Shown in pieces: positions 17,350 to 25,649 of a DNA stretch of 64,000 nt. This stretch comes from an uncultured delta proteobacterium (lineage in GTDB: Bacteria; Myxococcota_A; Polyangia; Polyangiales; Polyangiaceae). Below the pieces are notes generated by a model. The model worked only from the letters and a program-made list of their open reading frames with translations. It was not told where the DNA came from and did not search any database. The DNA lies in the NCBI GenBank assembly GCA_903892415.1, contig CAITIQ010000394.1, positions 1-64,000 of the forward strand, written 5' to 3'. The position numbers and the translations under genes were made by a program. The first letter of the stretch is position 1, and the number at the start of each line of letters is the position of its first letter.

Positions 17350-18573
17350 GTGTTTCGTACCGAAAGTCACCGAGCGCACGATGCCACGAATGACCCGCGT
17401 ACCGCAGCCGAGTCGCACGGGCGAACGGCTCCGGATCTCGAGGCCTTCGCCAAGGAGGTCGAGGCGCTGCGCGAGGAGCTGAGCGCCGCGCTGAGCGCAG
17501 AGGACGCGAGGCATATCGAGAAGATGGCTCGCTGGGGCCGGCTGGCCTCCGGCTTGGGCTACGCGACCGCCTGGTTGGCCCCCAACCCGCTATCGGCCGG
17601 CCTCTTGGCCCTCGGCTCGAGTGCCCGCTGGACGATGGTGATGCACCACATCTCGCACAAAGGCATGGACGCGGTGCCCGACGCCAAGCCGCACATGAAC
17701 AGCAAGGTCTTTGCGCAGGGGCGCCGGCGTCTCATCGATTGGCTGGACTGGGTGCACCCGGAGGCTTGGGCGTACGAGCACAACGTGCTCCATCACTACC
17801 GGACCGGTGAGGTCGTGGACCCCGACTTGGTCGAGCACCACATGCAGCCGATGCGAGACGCCAACCTGCCGATGCCGGCGAAGTTGGCGGTGGTCGGGTT
17901 TTGGGCGCTCACCTGGCGGCTCACCTACTACGCGCCGAACACCTTTCAAGTGCTACAAAAGGCGCGCAAAGACCGCGCTGAGCGCCGCTCTCACGAGGCC
18001 CGGGACGAAGTCACCCCGACCGAAGACCGCTTGCTCTCCGCGTTCAATCCACGCACCGCCGAGGGCCGCGCCTTCCTGCGTACGATTGCTCCCTACGCCG
18101 TTGGCCGCTTCGTCGTTGGACCGCTCGCCTTCCTCCCGTTGGGTCCGCTGGCGTCGATCAACGTCTTGCTCAATACGGCCATGGCGGAGGCGCTCACCAA
18201 CCTTCACACCTTTTGTCTGATCGCGCCGAATCACGCCGGTGAGGACGTCTTTCGCTTCGAGGAGAAGCCGTTGAATCGAGCTGACCTTTACGCGCGTCAG
18301 GTGCTCGGCTCGGTGAACTTCCGCGGCGGCAACGACGTCGCGGACTTCTTGCAAGGCTTCTTGAACTACCAGATCGAGCATCACCTTTTCCCGGAGCTTC
18401 CCCCGCTGAAGCTGCGACAGGCCCAACCGAAGGTCGAGGCGTTGTGCAAGAAGTACGGCCTGCCCTACGTGCGCGAGGGGCTGCGCGGACGGGTAGGGAA
18501 GCTCGTCGATATCATGACCGGTAAGAGCTCGATGCGCCGGGCGAAGACCGCGTACGACGCAATGTCGAGGTGA
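17350..18573 (+). CDS. Membrane fatty-acid desaturase
   Basis: About 407 residues of the acyl-lipid/acyl-CoA desaturase family, a membrane di-iron enzyme that puts double bonds in fatty acids using O2. The His boxes are present: HHISHKG (about 99-105), HNVLHHY (about 143-149) and QIEHHLFP near residue 346, with an extra NLHTF..NHAGED region between. Hydrophobic segments flank the boxes. The N-terminal coiled helix (LEAFAKEVEALREEL) looks genuine, so the start must be upstream of the Met at 17524. GTG 17350 is my choice, after an extended -10. The longer frame to 16786 is a shadow of the CBM9-like gene. Confidence 0.82.
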   Translation: MFRTESHRAHDATNDPRTAAESHGRTAPDLEAFAKEVEALREELSAALSAEDARHIEKMARWGRLASGLGYATAWLAPNPLSAGLLALGSSARWTMVMHHISHKGMDAVPDAKPHMNSKVFAQGRRRLIDWLDWVHPEAWAYEHNVLHHYRTGEVVDPDLVEHHMQPMRDANLPMPAKLAVVGFWALTWRLTYYAPNTFQVLQKARKDRAERRSHEARDEVTPTEDRLLSAFNPRTAEGRAFLRTIAPYAVGRFVVGPLAFLPLGPLASINVLLNTAMAEALTNLHTFCLIAPNHAGEDVFRFEEKPLNRADLYARQVLGSVNFRGGNDVADFLQGFLNYQIEHHLFPELPPLKLRQAQPKVEALCKKYGLPYVREGLRGRVGKLVDIMTGKSSMRRAKTAYDAMSR

Positions 18574-18590
18574 GGCCGGAGAAGTTCGGC

Positions 18591-18602
18591 TAGCCTTCGC
18601 AC
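18591..18602 (+). promoter_or_regulatory. Putative -10 element for a leaderless TerB-like mRNA
   Basis: TAGCCT at 18591-18596 is followed by exactly 6 nt to ATG 18603, with no Shine-Dalgarno. Same hexamer and spacing as upstream of the DUF1592 gene at 7038. Confidence 0.4.
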
Positions 18603-19088
18603 ATGGCACGACTGACGATTCGAGTAGAGGCCTGCACCGAAATTCTTGCCGTCTTGATCTTGATGGCCTGGGCCGACGGCAAGCTGCAAGAGCCCGAGAA
18701 GGCGAGCATCCGCAGCGCAGCCAAGGTGCTCAACCTGTCTAAAGATCTGCGTGATCGTTTGGAGACGTTGCTCACCAATCCGGTTCCGCTTTCAGAGTTG
18801 CTGCTCAGTAACCTCGGCGGCAAAGATCGGTCGTTTGCCTATGTCGCGGCCGCGTGGCTTTCCGGCGTGGACGAGGACGTCGACGCGAAGGAGCAAGACA
18901 AGCTCGCTGAGCTGCAACAGGCGCTCGAACTCGACGACGACCGCGCCAAAGAGCTGCGAAGCCTCGCGAGCGAGCTGTCAAAACCGAAGAAAGACGCTTG
19001 GGCGGAGGAGCTGGTTGCGTTGTTCAACGCGATCCCGGTGCGGCTCGAGGCCAGCCCCGACGACGAGCTCGAGGTCGCCTTCGAGTGA
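18603..19088 (+). CDS. TerB-like protein
   Basis: A 161-residue acidic, helical, soluble protein. The N-terminal part has the TerB/DUF533-type pattern LAVLILMAWADGKLQEPEKASIRS (about 15-38), with conserved ADG and an acidic second helix pair (GVDEDVDAKEQDKLAEL). TerB-fold proteins are all-helical and often metal-linked; their role outside tellurite resistance is unclear. Its own promoter is likely. It converges with the DUF2288 gene. Confidence 0.7.
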   Translation: MARLTIRVEACTEILAVLILMAWADGKLQEPEKASIRSAAKVLNLSKDLRDRLETLLTNPVPLSELLLSNLGGKDRSFAYVAAAWLSGVDEDVDAKEQDKLAELQQALELDDDRAKELRSLASELSKPKKDAWAEELVALFNAIPVRLEASPDDELEVAFE

Positions 19089-19104
19089 CTCGTTCGCGTT
19101 TGGC

Positions 19105-19425
19105 TCAGGCGTCTGGCAGCAGGCGGACGAGCACGAACGGTTGCACGACGATCGCGTCCCAGCGCGCGAGCTTTTCTTCTTTCCAGGCGCCTCGTTCGGC
19201 CTCCGTCGGCTTGCGCAGGGTGCCCCGTTTGATCCAGTCCCCGACGCTATCCGCGTCATCCATCGCCACCGCCACTCCGCACTGCAACAGATCGAGCTCG
19301 GGCGAGACGATGAACAGCGCGTCACGCAGCAGGTGTTCGGCGATGTCTGCGTAGAAAACCGGCCCGCGGGTCTCGCTCAAACGCCGCTCGATGCCTTGGG
19401 CAAGGGTCATAGGGTTGTCGGCCAC
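19105..19425 (-). CDS. DUF2288 family protein
   Basis: A 106-residue small cytosolic protein matching the DUF2288 pattern: the conserved core SPELDLLQCGVAVAMDDADSV (about 40-60), a WIKRGTL turn, and the C-terminal WDAIVVQPFVLVRLL. The length fits the family. Function is unknown. GTG 19425 sits exactly 6 nt after TAATCG of an extended -10 (TGC TAATCG, 19440-19432); the in-frame ATG at 19410 is the alternative. Confidence 0.8.
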   Translation of the reverse strand: MADNPMTLAQGIERRLSETRGPVFYADIAEHLLRDALFIVSPELDLLQCGVAVAMDDADSVGDWIKRGTLRKPTEAERGAWKEEKLARWDAIVVQPFVLVRLLPDA

Positions 19426-19678
19426 GCCCGCCGATTAGCACACGACCGGCCTCCAGGGCAGCCCAAGAAGTGCGGTCGCGGTCGGCCTCGCCGGGGCCTC
19501 CGCGAGCGAAGAAAGGCCTGGTTTTCGCTCGAACCGCCGGCGAAGCACCGGGCTAAAGCGCGCGGCAAAGCACCGTCGTCGGCCTTCGGTGGAATGACTC
19601 GTGCGCTGTTCGCTGCATCAACCTGCGGTTGAAATGACCGGTGAACCCGTCGCCGACGATCTGTTAGCCTGGCATCGA

Positions 19679-20890
19679 ATGGCGAAGGGGGGGGACAACG
19701 CGGTGCTGGCGCAGTTGGAGCGTCGTATCGCAACCGAGGTCGAAGCAACCATCGCCACGCGTTCTCCGGATGAAGGCCGGCTCGCTGCGATCGTGCGCGT
19801 GATGGCGCCGTTTTCTGCGACCTTGCGCAACCATCTCGCCAGCTGGGTCAAAGAGCTGGTGCGGCTCGAGGATTGGACGCGGGAACTCTATTCGGCTGGG
19901 CTTCGGAGCCTTGTGGAGTGCGAGGACAAGCGCGGCGCTGCGCTGCTCGCAGCTGCCTTGAAGACCGAAGAGTTCGGGGGCGTCACGGCCCTTTCGGTCG
20001 CCTGCTTCGCCAAGGACGCTTCGCTCATGCCGGCACTCTCGCGCGCCGCGACCTCGTCCCGTACGCTCACCGCGTTTGCGGCCGAGGTCGCGAGGATCTG
20101 TCACGGGGAGCACACCGGCCCACGGTTGTTCGGATTGGCGCCGCGGATCAAAGAGTCGAACCGCATCAGCCTAGTGAGCGATCTGCTTTTGCCGGTCGCT
20201 GGTCGCGGTGTCGACGCGAAGGTTTGTGCTGGTCTCGCCGACGCACTCAACGTGCTTTGCGGTTCCGAACGGCATTTGGGGCGCTGGCTGGTGATGGCGG
20301 AGATCGCTCATCGCGGCGGAGATCCCAGGCCAATGCAAGAGGCCACCCTGCGCACAACCACCGGCCCGGACAGCGCGCGCGCGGGTTGGTCGCTGTGCGC
20401 CTGGGCTCTAGCGCCTGCGAACGGCGGGAAAGGCGTGCGTCCGACCACCGAGCTCGTCGCCCGTCTTTCGCATCGGCCGAGCGCAGACCGTGATGCTTCC
20501 TTCCTCTTTCGCATGGCCGAACACGCTGTGCCGGAGGCCAAGCCGATGCTCGAGGCGTTGGTGCGCGCGCGCCCGCTGGGTGATGAGATCGCCGTGCGCG
20601 CCGCCACCGAGTTGGTGCGACGTTACGGGCGTCCAGCCTACGCCGCCGAGGCGATCGAGGCTTCGCGCGTCTCCAGCTCCGAGGCGCTGCGAGCGCTTTC
20701 TGCCGCCTGTTCCTGGGAGCTTGGCGAGCGCGAACGAGCCGTAGCCGACGCAACGGCGCTGTCTGAATCGGAGGATCTCACGGCTCTTGGTTGGAGCACG
20801 CTGGTGTTGCTCGCCAGCCGCGCCAAAGAGCCCGTGTCGGTGCTCTCGGCGACGAACTTTCGTCGCGTGCAGTGCGGCTGGAGCGAATGA
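19679..20890 (+). CDS. Helical (HEAT-like) hypothetical protein
   Basis: About 403 residues, entirely helical and Ala/Leu/Arg-rich with a two-helix periodicity suggesting HEAT-like or TPR-like repeats and hence a scaffold or binding role. No signal peptide. The frame is open from GTG 19601, with ATG 19634 also possible; I prefer ATG 19679 because a TGTTAGCCT extended -10 (19662-19670) lies 8 nt ahead of it and would be inside the longer versions. It ends 3 nt before the start of the metalloprotease-like gene, so the two are probably co-transcribed. Confidence 0.55.
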   Translation: MAKGGDNAVLAQLERRIATEVEATIATRSPDEGRLAAIVRVMAPFSATLRNHLASWVKELVRLEDWTRELYSAGLRSLVECEDKRGAALLAAALKTEEFGGVTALSVACFAKDASLMPALSRAATSSRTLTAFAAEVARICHGEHTGPRLFGLAPRIKESNRISLVSDLLLPVAGRGVDAKVCAGLADALNVLCGSERHLGRWLVMAEIAHRGGDPRPMQEATLRTTTGPDSARAGWSLCAWALAPANGGKGVRPTTELVARLSHRPSADRDASFLFRMAEHAVPEAKPMLEALVRARPLGDEIAVRAATELVRRYGRPAYAAEAIEASRVSSSEALRALSAACSWELGERERAVADATALSESEDLTALGWSTLVLLASRAKEPVSVLSATNFRRVQCGWSE

Positions 20891-20893
20891 AGC

Positions 20894-22336
20894 GTGCCTC
20901 GCGCCTCGCACAAAGCCGCTGCATGGCTCGTTCTTACATCGCTTTTTCTGCCTTCTTTTCCCGCACTGGCGCAGCCTGAGGCAGAGGCCCCGCAGGTCGT
21001 TCAAACGCGGGACTCCGCGCGTGCAAGCCCCGTCCAATTGGCGCACACGCCGCCACCATCCCCGTTTCGCGAGGATCTCGAGAGCTACCGGATCGAGTAC
21101 CGCGTTCGAGCTGGTTCTGCGCAAGCGGAGAGCGTGACGATCGAGTCGCACTCGCCCACGGGCGAGACGCTCGATGTACTTCGCGCGGTCACGAGCAGCG
21201 CAGCGTGCGCAGCCGAGGGCGTCGCAAGCTGTTTCGTGAGTGAGCCATTCCGCTTGGTGATCGACGCCGTCGACAAGCAACATCCGCTGCTTGAAGGTCA
21301 TGCGCTGATCGCCCGCGCGGGCGGCAGGCTGCGGGTGTTGCGCGGCGAGCAGGAGCTCCTGACCGTTCCCGTCGCAGGCGGCGGTCCCTTGGCGCAGGCA
21401 GACCTGCGTTTGCACGTGTTTCGCGTGACCGAGGGGGGCGCCTTGTCGCTGATGCAGCCTGCTTCAGTGCTCGGCCGCGAGATCGATCGCGCCAACGCTA
21501 TTTGGGGCGCCTGCGGTATCTCCTTCGACCAACCCGAAAAGCGCCTCACCGTTCACGATCCACCGGCGCCCTTCATGTTGAGCGTGGGCTGCGAGTTACC
21601 CGCCCCGGCGCTCGGAGGGACCTTCTCCTTTCGCGTGGACGGCCGTGAACTCTCGGTGCCGGTCGCGCCCGGCAGTTCCCCTCGCTCGGCGGCTCGGTGG
21701 GTCGCCGCTGCGCTGACCAAAGCTGGGTTCGTCCCCTCGCTGATCGATAACCCACGTCCGCAAGGGATGTCGCTCGGTTCCACCGATTTGGTGGTTCGGA
21801 CGAAGCAAGGCAAGCTCGCCAAACTGAGCGCTGCGCCCACCCACCCGCTGTCCTCCGACCCAGCGCTTTCGCTCTGTGTGCCCGAGGTTGATCTAAGCAA
21901 CGGCTTACGGCACTTCAACGACGCCGATTCGCTGGTGGGGACGATGGAGGAGCGGCTGCTCGTCCGCTCGGTGGAAGACGGGGACCCAACCACGATCGAG
22001 GTGCTCGTGATCCCAGCCTTTCGCGGTGAGGCTCGCATTGGCGAGTCCTTCATCGGCCTCGAGCACGGGGCCATTCGCAACGTGCTGATCCAGGACCGAG
22101 CGGCGTTTCGCGTGGGCAACGCTTCTTTCACCTTGGCCCATGAGCTTGGGCACATCCTGCTGGATCAGCCGGGCCACACCGATGACTTCGGCTTGGATAC
22201 GCCAACCTTCCTGATGGACGCTGACGCCGTGCTCGCGGGAGCCTTCGGTCCCCGCCGTCTGACGCCTCAAGAGTGCGAACGAGCTCACCAGCAAGGGCGC
22301 GCTACCGAAGGTTCTGGCCTTTTGCGCGCGCGGTGA
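20894..22336 (+). CDS. Exported HExxH zinc-metallopeptidase-like protein
   Basis: A 480-residue exported protein with a signal peptide cleaved after PALAQ (about residue 26). Near residues 418-430 it has HELGHILLDQPGH: an HExxH zinc site with a further His eight residues on, preceded by a RVGNASFTLA strand and followed by PTFLMDAD, which could supply a Met turn. This suggests a gluzincin/metzincin-like peptidase in the periplasm or outside the cell, though the spacing to the third His is not the classic HExxHxxGxxH. The N-terminal 400 residues are beta-rich and unrecognised. GTG start 3 nt after the upstream stop. Confidence 0.7.
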   Translation: MPRASHKAAAWLVLTSLFLPSFPALAQPEAEAPQVVQTRDSARASPVQLAHTPPPSPFREDLESYRIEYRVRAGSAQAESVTIESHSPTGETLDVLRAVTSSAACAAEGVASCFVSEPFRLVIDAVDKQHPLLEGHALIARAGGRLRVLRGEQELLTVPVAGGGPLAQADLRLHVFRVTEGGALSLMQPASVLGREIDRANAIWGACGISFDQPEKRLTVHDPPAPFMLSVGCELPAPALGGTFSFRVDGRELSVPVAPGSSPRSAARWVAAALTKAGFVPSLIDNPRPQGMSLGSTDLVVRTKQGKLAKLSAAPTHPLSSDPALSLCVPEVDLSNGLRHFNDADSLVGTMEERLLVRSVEDGDPTTIEVLVIPAFRGEARIGESFIGLEHGAIRNVLIQDRAAFRVGNASFTLAHELGHILLDQPGHTDDFGLDTPTFLMDADAVLAGAFGPRRLTPQECERAHQQGRATEGSGLLRAR

Positions 22337-22410
22337 CGTAGGCAAGCGGCGCGAACTGCGTTAACACGTTCGCTCGAGTTCGCGCGCTGTACGGCGAGGC
22401 TCGACGATCT

Positions 22411-24708
22411 ATGCCTGCCTCTACCGCAGTCCGTGCCCCTATGCCCAGCGAGCGAGCCCTCGCCAAGGCGGGCTTGTTTGTTCTTTCCGTGTCAACGACC
22501 GGTCTTTCGACCGTGTTGGCGCGGCTCTACTCGGTGGCGTTGGGGAAAGAGCTGGCTCCGCTAGCGCTCGCCTTGCCACTTTGGGGTTCGGCCGTCGGAT
22601 TTTTGGTGGTGCCGCTGTTCAGGCCGGCGTCTGCTGCGCCGCTCGCCAAGCGGCTGATAGGCGCCAGTGGCTTTGGCACCGTGCTCGGGGTGTTGGCCAT
22701 GATCATGGGCTTGCGCTCCAAGCTCGGGGATCCAGAGACCGCCAGCTGGCGCGAGTTCTTTGAGCTGTTGTTGCTCAGCTTGCCGGTATTTCTGTTGAAG
22801 GGCTTTGGCTTCGGGATGTTGGCCACGCGCCGCCCGGCCAGCCGCGCAACCATCTTCGCTGTCGACGTTGCGGGTTTGCTGGTCGGTGGGCCGTTGGCGA
22901 TGGCGTTGATCTCCTTGGGCGCGGCCCGGGCTGGGCTGATCTTTTCGTGCGGCTTTGGGCTGGCCGCCGTGCTGTTTGCTGTCTCGCTATCGCGCAGCGC
23001 GCTGGTCTCTCCAGCTGAAAAACGAACCACGGGCTTTCAGTCGGCGGCGTTCTTTCTTGCCGGTCTGATGCTGCTTTGGGGTGACTACGGTGAGCCTTGG
23101 CTCGAGGCGCCAAAGCTGCGCACGCTCAGCCTCTCACGCACCGTGTTGCTCAACTGGTCGAGCAGCGGTCTTTTGACCATGGACAAGCCAGCCTCGACCG
23201 GCTTCGCGTGGGTCGCGACCGACGGCAACCGCACGGCGGTGCACACCCAGCGCGCGGCGCCCAAATTGCCAGAGCACATGGCGTATGTGGCGGTCTCGGG
23301 TGATGGCCCAGCGCTCGTTTTGGGCGCTGGTCAAGGTCGTGACGTGCGAGCTGCGCTCGCAGCGGGCAGGACGCGCGTGGTCGCGGTGGAGCCCAACGCT
23401 GCTCTCAAATTGGCGGCGGAGAGCGGCAAGCTCGCCGAGCAGATGAATCACCTTTTCAGCCGTCCGGAGGTCGCTTTGGTGCGGGCCGACCCGCGCGCCT
23501 TCGTTAGCGCCACCGACGAGCGCTTCGACGTGATCGTGCTGCCCGGGATCGACTCGGGTGTCGCGCCGCACGCGCGAGGTCTTGCCCCGGCGGAGGCCAT
23601 GCTGTTCACCCGCGAGGCGTTCAGCAGCTTCCTTGACGCGCTCTCGCCGCAAGGCGTGCTGGTGGTTCGCCGCTGGGACCCTGACCTCGGCAAACTGCTG
23701 AGTCTGGCCGCGGCCGAGCTCGGTCCGGGCGCTAAGCAGCAGCTCTACGCCTGCGCGCACACCGGCTCGACGGCGCTCGTGATCAAGCGAACTGCGCTGA
23801 GCGCAGAGGAGCTCGGTCGACTACGCAACTACTGCGCAGACCAGCGCTTCGTTGAGGTCTTCGCGCCCGACGTGCAGAATCAAGATTACCTCGAGGCCGC
23901 AGTGATGCGGCCCTTCGACAAGTCGGTGCGCGCGCGCATTTCCTTGCCCACCGACGACGCCCCCGGCTTCTTTTTGGAGCGTCCGTTCGGCGATCTGGCC
24001 GGGTTGGCCTTCTCTCCGCAGCGTGAGCGCAGCGCGGGCCCGGTGGCTTCCTTTCCGGCGCTAGCGTGGCAGCTCTTGGCGGCGTTCGCTTTGCTGTTCG
24101 TCGTGGTTCGAAGTGTTGCAGTGCTCAGGAGCTCGCAGCGCACGATGCTCGGCTGGGGCGTGCTCTGCAGCTTCGGCGCTGGTGGCTTCGGCGTGACCTT
24201 GGTCGAGCAAGCGCTGGTGGGTCGGCTCACGCCGCTGATTGGTGGCCCGCATTACGCCCTGGTCGTGGTGCTGCCGTCCTTCTTCGGAGCCGCGGCGCTT
24301 TCGGCCCTGACGCGGCGCCCTTTGCGCAGCCTGCTGCCGGTGCGCACCGCGCTGTTGGCTAGCATTGCTGCTGTCGTTTGTTCGTTGCTGGTGGGCTTGC
24401 TGGTGAGCGCGCTCGAGGGCGGGCCGCTCGTGCTTCGGGTGCTGTGGGTCGTTCTGTTGTCCGGTTTTTGGGGGTGGGGCGTGGGCAAGCTGAGCGTTTT
24501 GCTAATGCCGTTTTGGGGCAACAGCGCCGAGACTGAGCCCGCGCATGGTCTCTTCGCTGGGGCCTTGGGAGCCGCGTTGGCCTTTAGTCTCGGACCGCTG
24601 CTCGCGCTTTATGCCGGCAATGCCTTGGTATGGCTGCTCGCTGCGCTCGGCCTCTTCGTTTGCGGTGCTTCCCTCGCGGGCAGCAAGCTACCGCGGCCCG
24701 CGCGCTAG
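22411..24708 (+). CDS. Membrane protein with spermidine-synthase-like domain
   Basis: A 765-residue integral membrane protein: about six or seven TM segments in residues 15-230, a soluble Rossmann methyltransferase/aminopropyltransferase-like domain (about 260-525) with nucleotide-binding motif LVLGAGQGRDVRAAL and acidic VVAVEPN, then a second set of TM segments (about 545-760). This N-TM/SpeE-like/C-TM layout is found in a group of bacterial proteins annotated as spermidine synthase-like, whose reaction is generally unproven. The LPTDDAPGFFLERPF motif near 515 resembles their conserved TDD element. It converges with the lipoprotein gene at 24714. Confidence 0.75.
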   Translation: MPASTAVRAPMPSERALAKAGLFVLSVSTTGLSTVLARLYSVALGKELAPLALALPLWGSAVGFLVVPLFRPASAAPLAKRLIGASGFGTVLGVLAMIMGLRSKLGDPETASWREFFELLLLSLPVFLLKGFGFGMLATRRPASRATIFAVDVAGLLVGGPLAMALISLGAARAGLIFSCGFGLAAVLFAVSLSRSALVSPAEKRTTGFQSAAFFLAGLMLLWGDYGEPWLEAPKLRTLSLSRTVLLNWSSSGLLTMDKPASTGFAWVATDGNRTAVHTQRAAPKLPEHMAYVAVSGDGPALVLGAGQGRDVRAALAAGRTRVVAVEPNAALKLAAESGKLAEQMNHLFSRPEVALVRADPRAFVSATDERFDVIVLPGIDSGVAPHARGLAPAEAMLFTREAFSSFLDALSPQGVLVVRRWDPDLGKLLSLAAAELGPGAKQQLYACAHTGSTALVIKRTALSAEELGRLRNYCADQRFVEVFAPDVQNQDYLEAAVMRPFDKSVRARISLPTDDAPGFFLERPFGDLAGLAFSPQRERSAGPVASFPALAWQLLAAFALLFVVVRSVAVLRSSQRTMLGWGVLCSFGAGGFGVTLVEQALVGRLTPLIGGPHYALVVVLPSFFGAAALSALTRRPLRSLLPVRTALLASIAAVVCSLLVGLLVSALEGGPLVLRVLWVVLLSGFWGWGVGKLSVLLMPFWGNSAETEPAHGLFAGALGAALAFSLGPLLALYAGNALVWLLAALGLFVCGASLAGSKLPRPAR

Positions 24709-24713
24709 GGGCG

Positions 24714-25649
24714 TTACCGTTGAGCTAGACCAAGCTCGGCTTCAATCAGCATCACCACTTCCCCAGGCACACAGCCTTTGCCCTTGGAGCGTTCGGCCTT
24801 CAAACGGCACTTCTTTTCGACGGCCTCCCCGACGAGATACGCGCGTGCGCGTAGATGCTCGTTCTCGCCGCTGCGAAACGCCTGCTGATGGTTTCGCAGA
24901 CACTGATCCCGCCAGCCCTCGTCAGATGCGAGGCTCTTGCGACACGCCTCGCCGGAAGCCCCCTGCGCCTCACGAAAGCGGCACAGCGCGATCGACGAAA
25001 GCGAGTTGATGCGGCAGCGGCACTTGCCCTGCGCGCACGGCGTGACCACCCCGCGATCGAACTCGAAGGCGGTCGGCCCATCCCCGAGGTCTTCGACGAT
25101 CGCGCCGCTGAGCGGGAAGATGCGCGAGGACTGCAGGCGCATGTGTTTGGCAAACGCAGCCACCCCGCGTTGCCACTGCGCTGCATCGCTCGTGCGAAAG
25201 GCCTCGAGCGGGGCGCACAAGCGCGCTGCATCCATGAACCAACGCGCGCTCAGCTCCGGCTCCGGGTTGGCCACCACCACCTCGGCTTTCACGCCCATCG
25301 CCGTGTAGTTGCAGCGCTTGACCGCGCCCTCCGGAAAGCCCTCCTGCGGCGAAGCCACGCAGTCCACCTCCACATACGGGTTGGTCTCGAGCACTCGCAA
25401 GAGCGCCGCCGGGATCGGCTCGGCGGCGACGCCCTCGGGCGCGCGATCGGCAGCGGACGAAGCAGGCGCTGGCTCGGCGGAAGCGGCGGAGACGCTCGAA
25501 ATCGGCGCCGAGGCCACGCTGGAGTCCGCCGCAAACTCGCTCAAGACCGAGCCTCGCGGCGTTGGTGTTTCAGCGTTGGGCCCGGTTTCGCTGGCGCACG
25601 AAAGCAGCGCGAGCGTCAGACCAGCCGCTCGAGCGCGCGCCAAGCTCAT
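24714..25649 (-). CDS. Secreted lipoprotein, third gene of surface operon
   Basis: A 311-residue lipoprotein with lipobox LALLSCAS, a Ser/Ala/Pro-rich linker to about residue 70, and a Cys-containing C-terminal domain (CAQGKCRCRINSLSS, then a helical end). No family recognised. Its ATG overlaps the stop of the preceding gene by 4 bp, so it is translationally coupled to the IgGFc-binding-like gene. The role is presumably linked to that protein on the cell surface. Confidence 0.7.
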   Translation of the reverse strand: MSLARARAAGLTLALLSCASETGPNAETPTPRGSVLSEFAADSSVASAPISSVSAASAEPAPASSAADRAPEGVAAEPIPAALLRVLETNPYVEVDCVASPQEGFPEGAVKRCNYTAMGVKAEVVVANPEPELSARWFMDAARLCAPLEAFRTSDAAQWQRGVAAFAKHMRLQSSRIFPLSGAIVEDLGDGPTAFEFDRGVVTPCAQGKCRCRINSLSSIALCRFREAQGASGEACRKSLASDEGWRDQCLRNHQQAFRSGENEHLRARAYLVGEAVEKKCRLKAERSKGKGCVPGEVVMLIEAELGLAQR

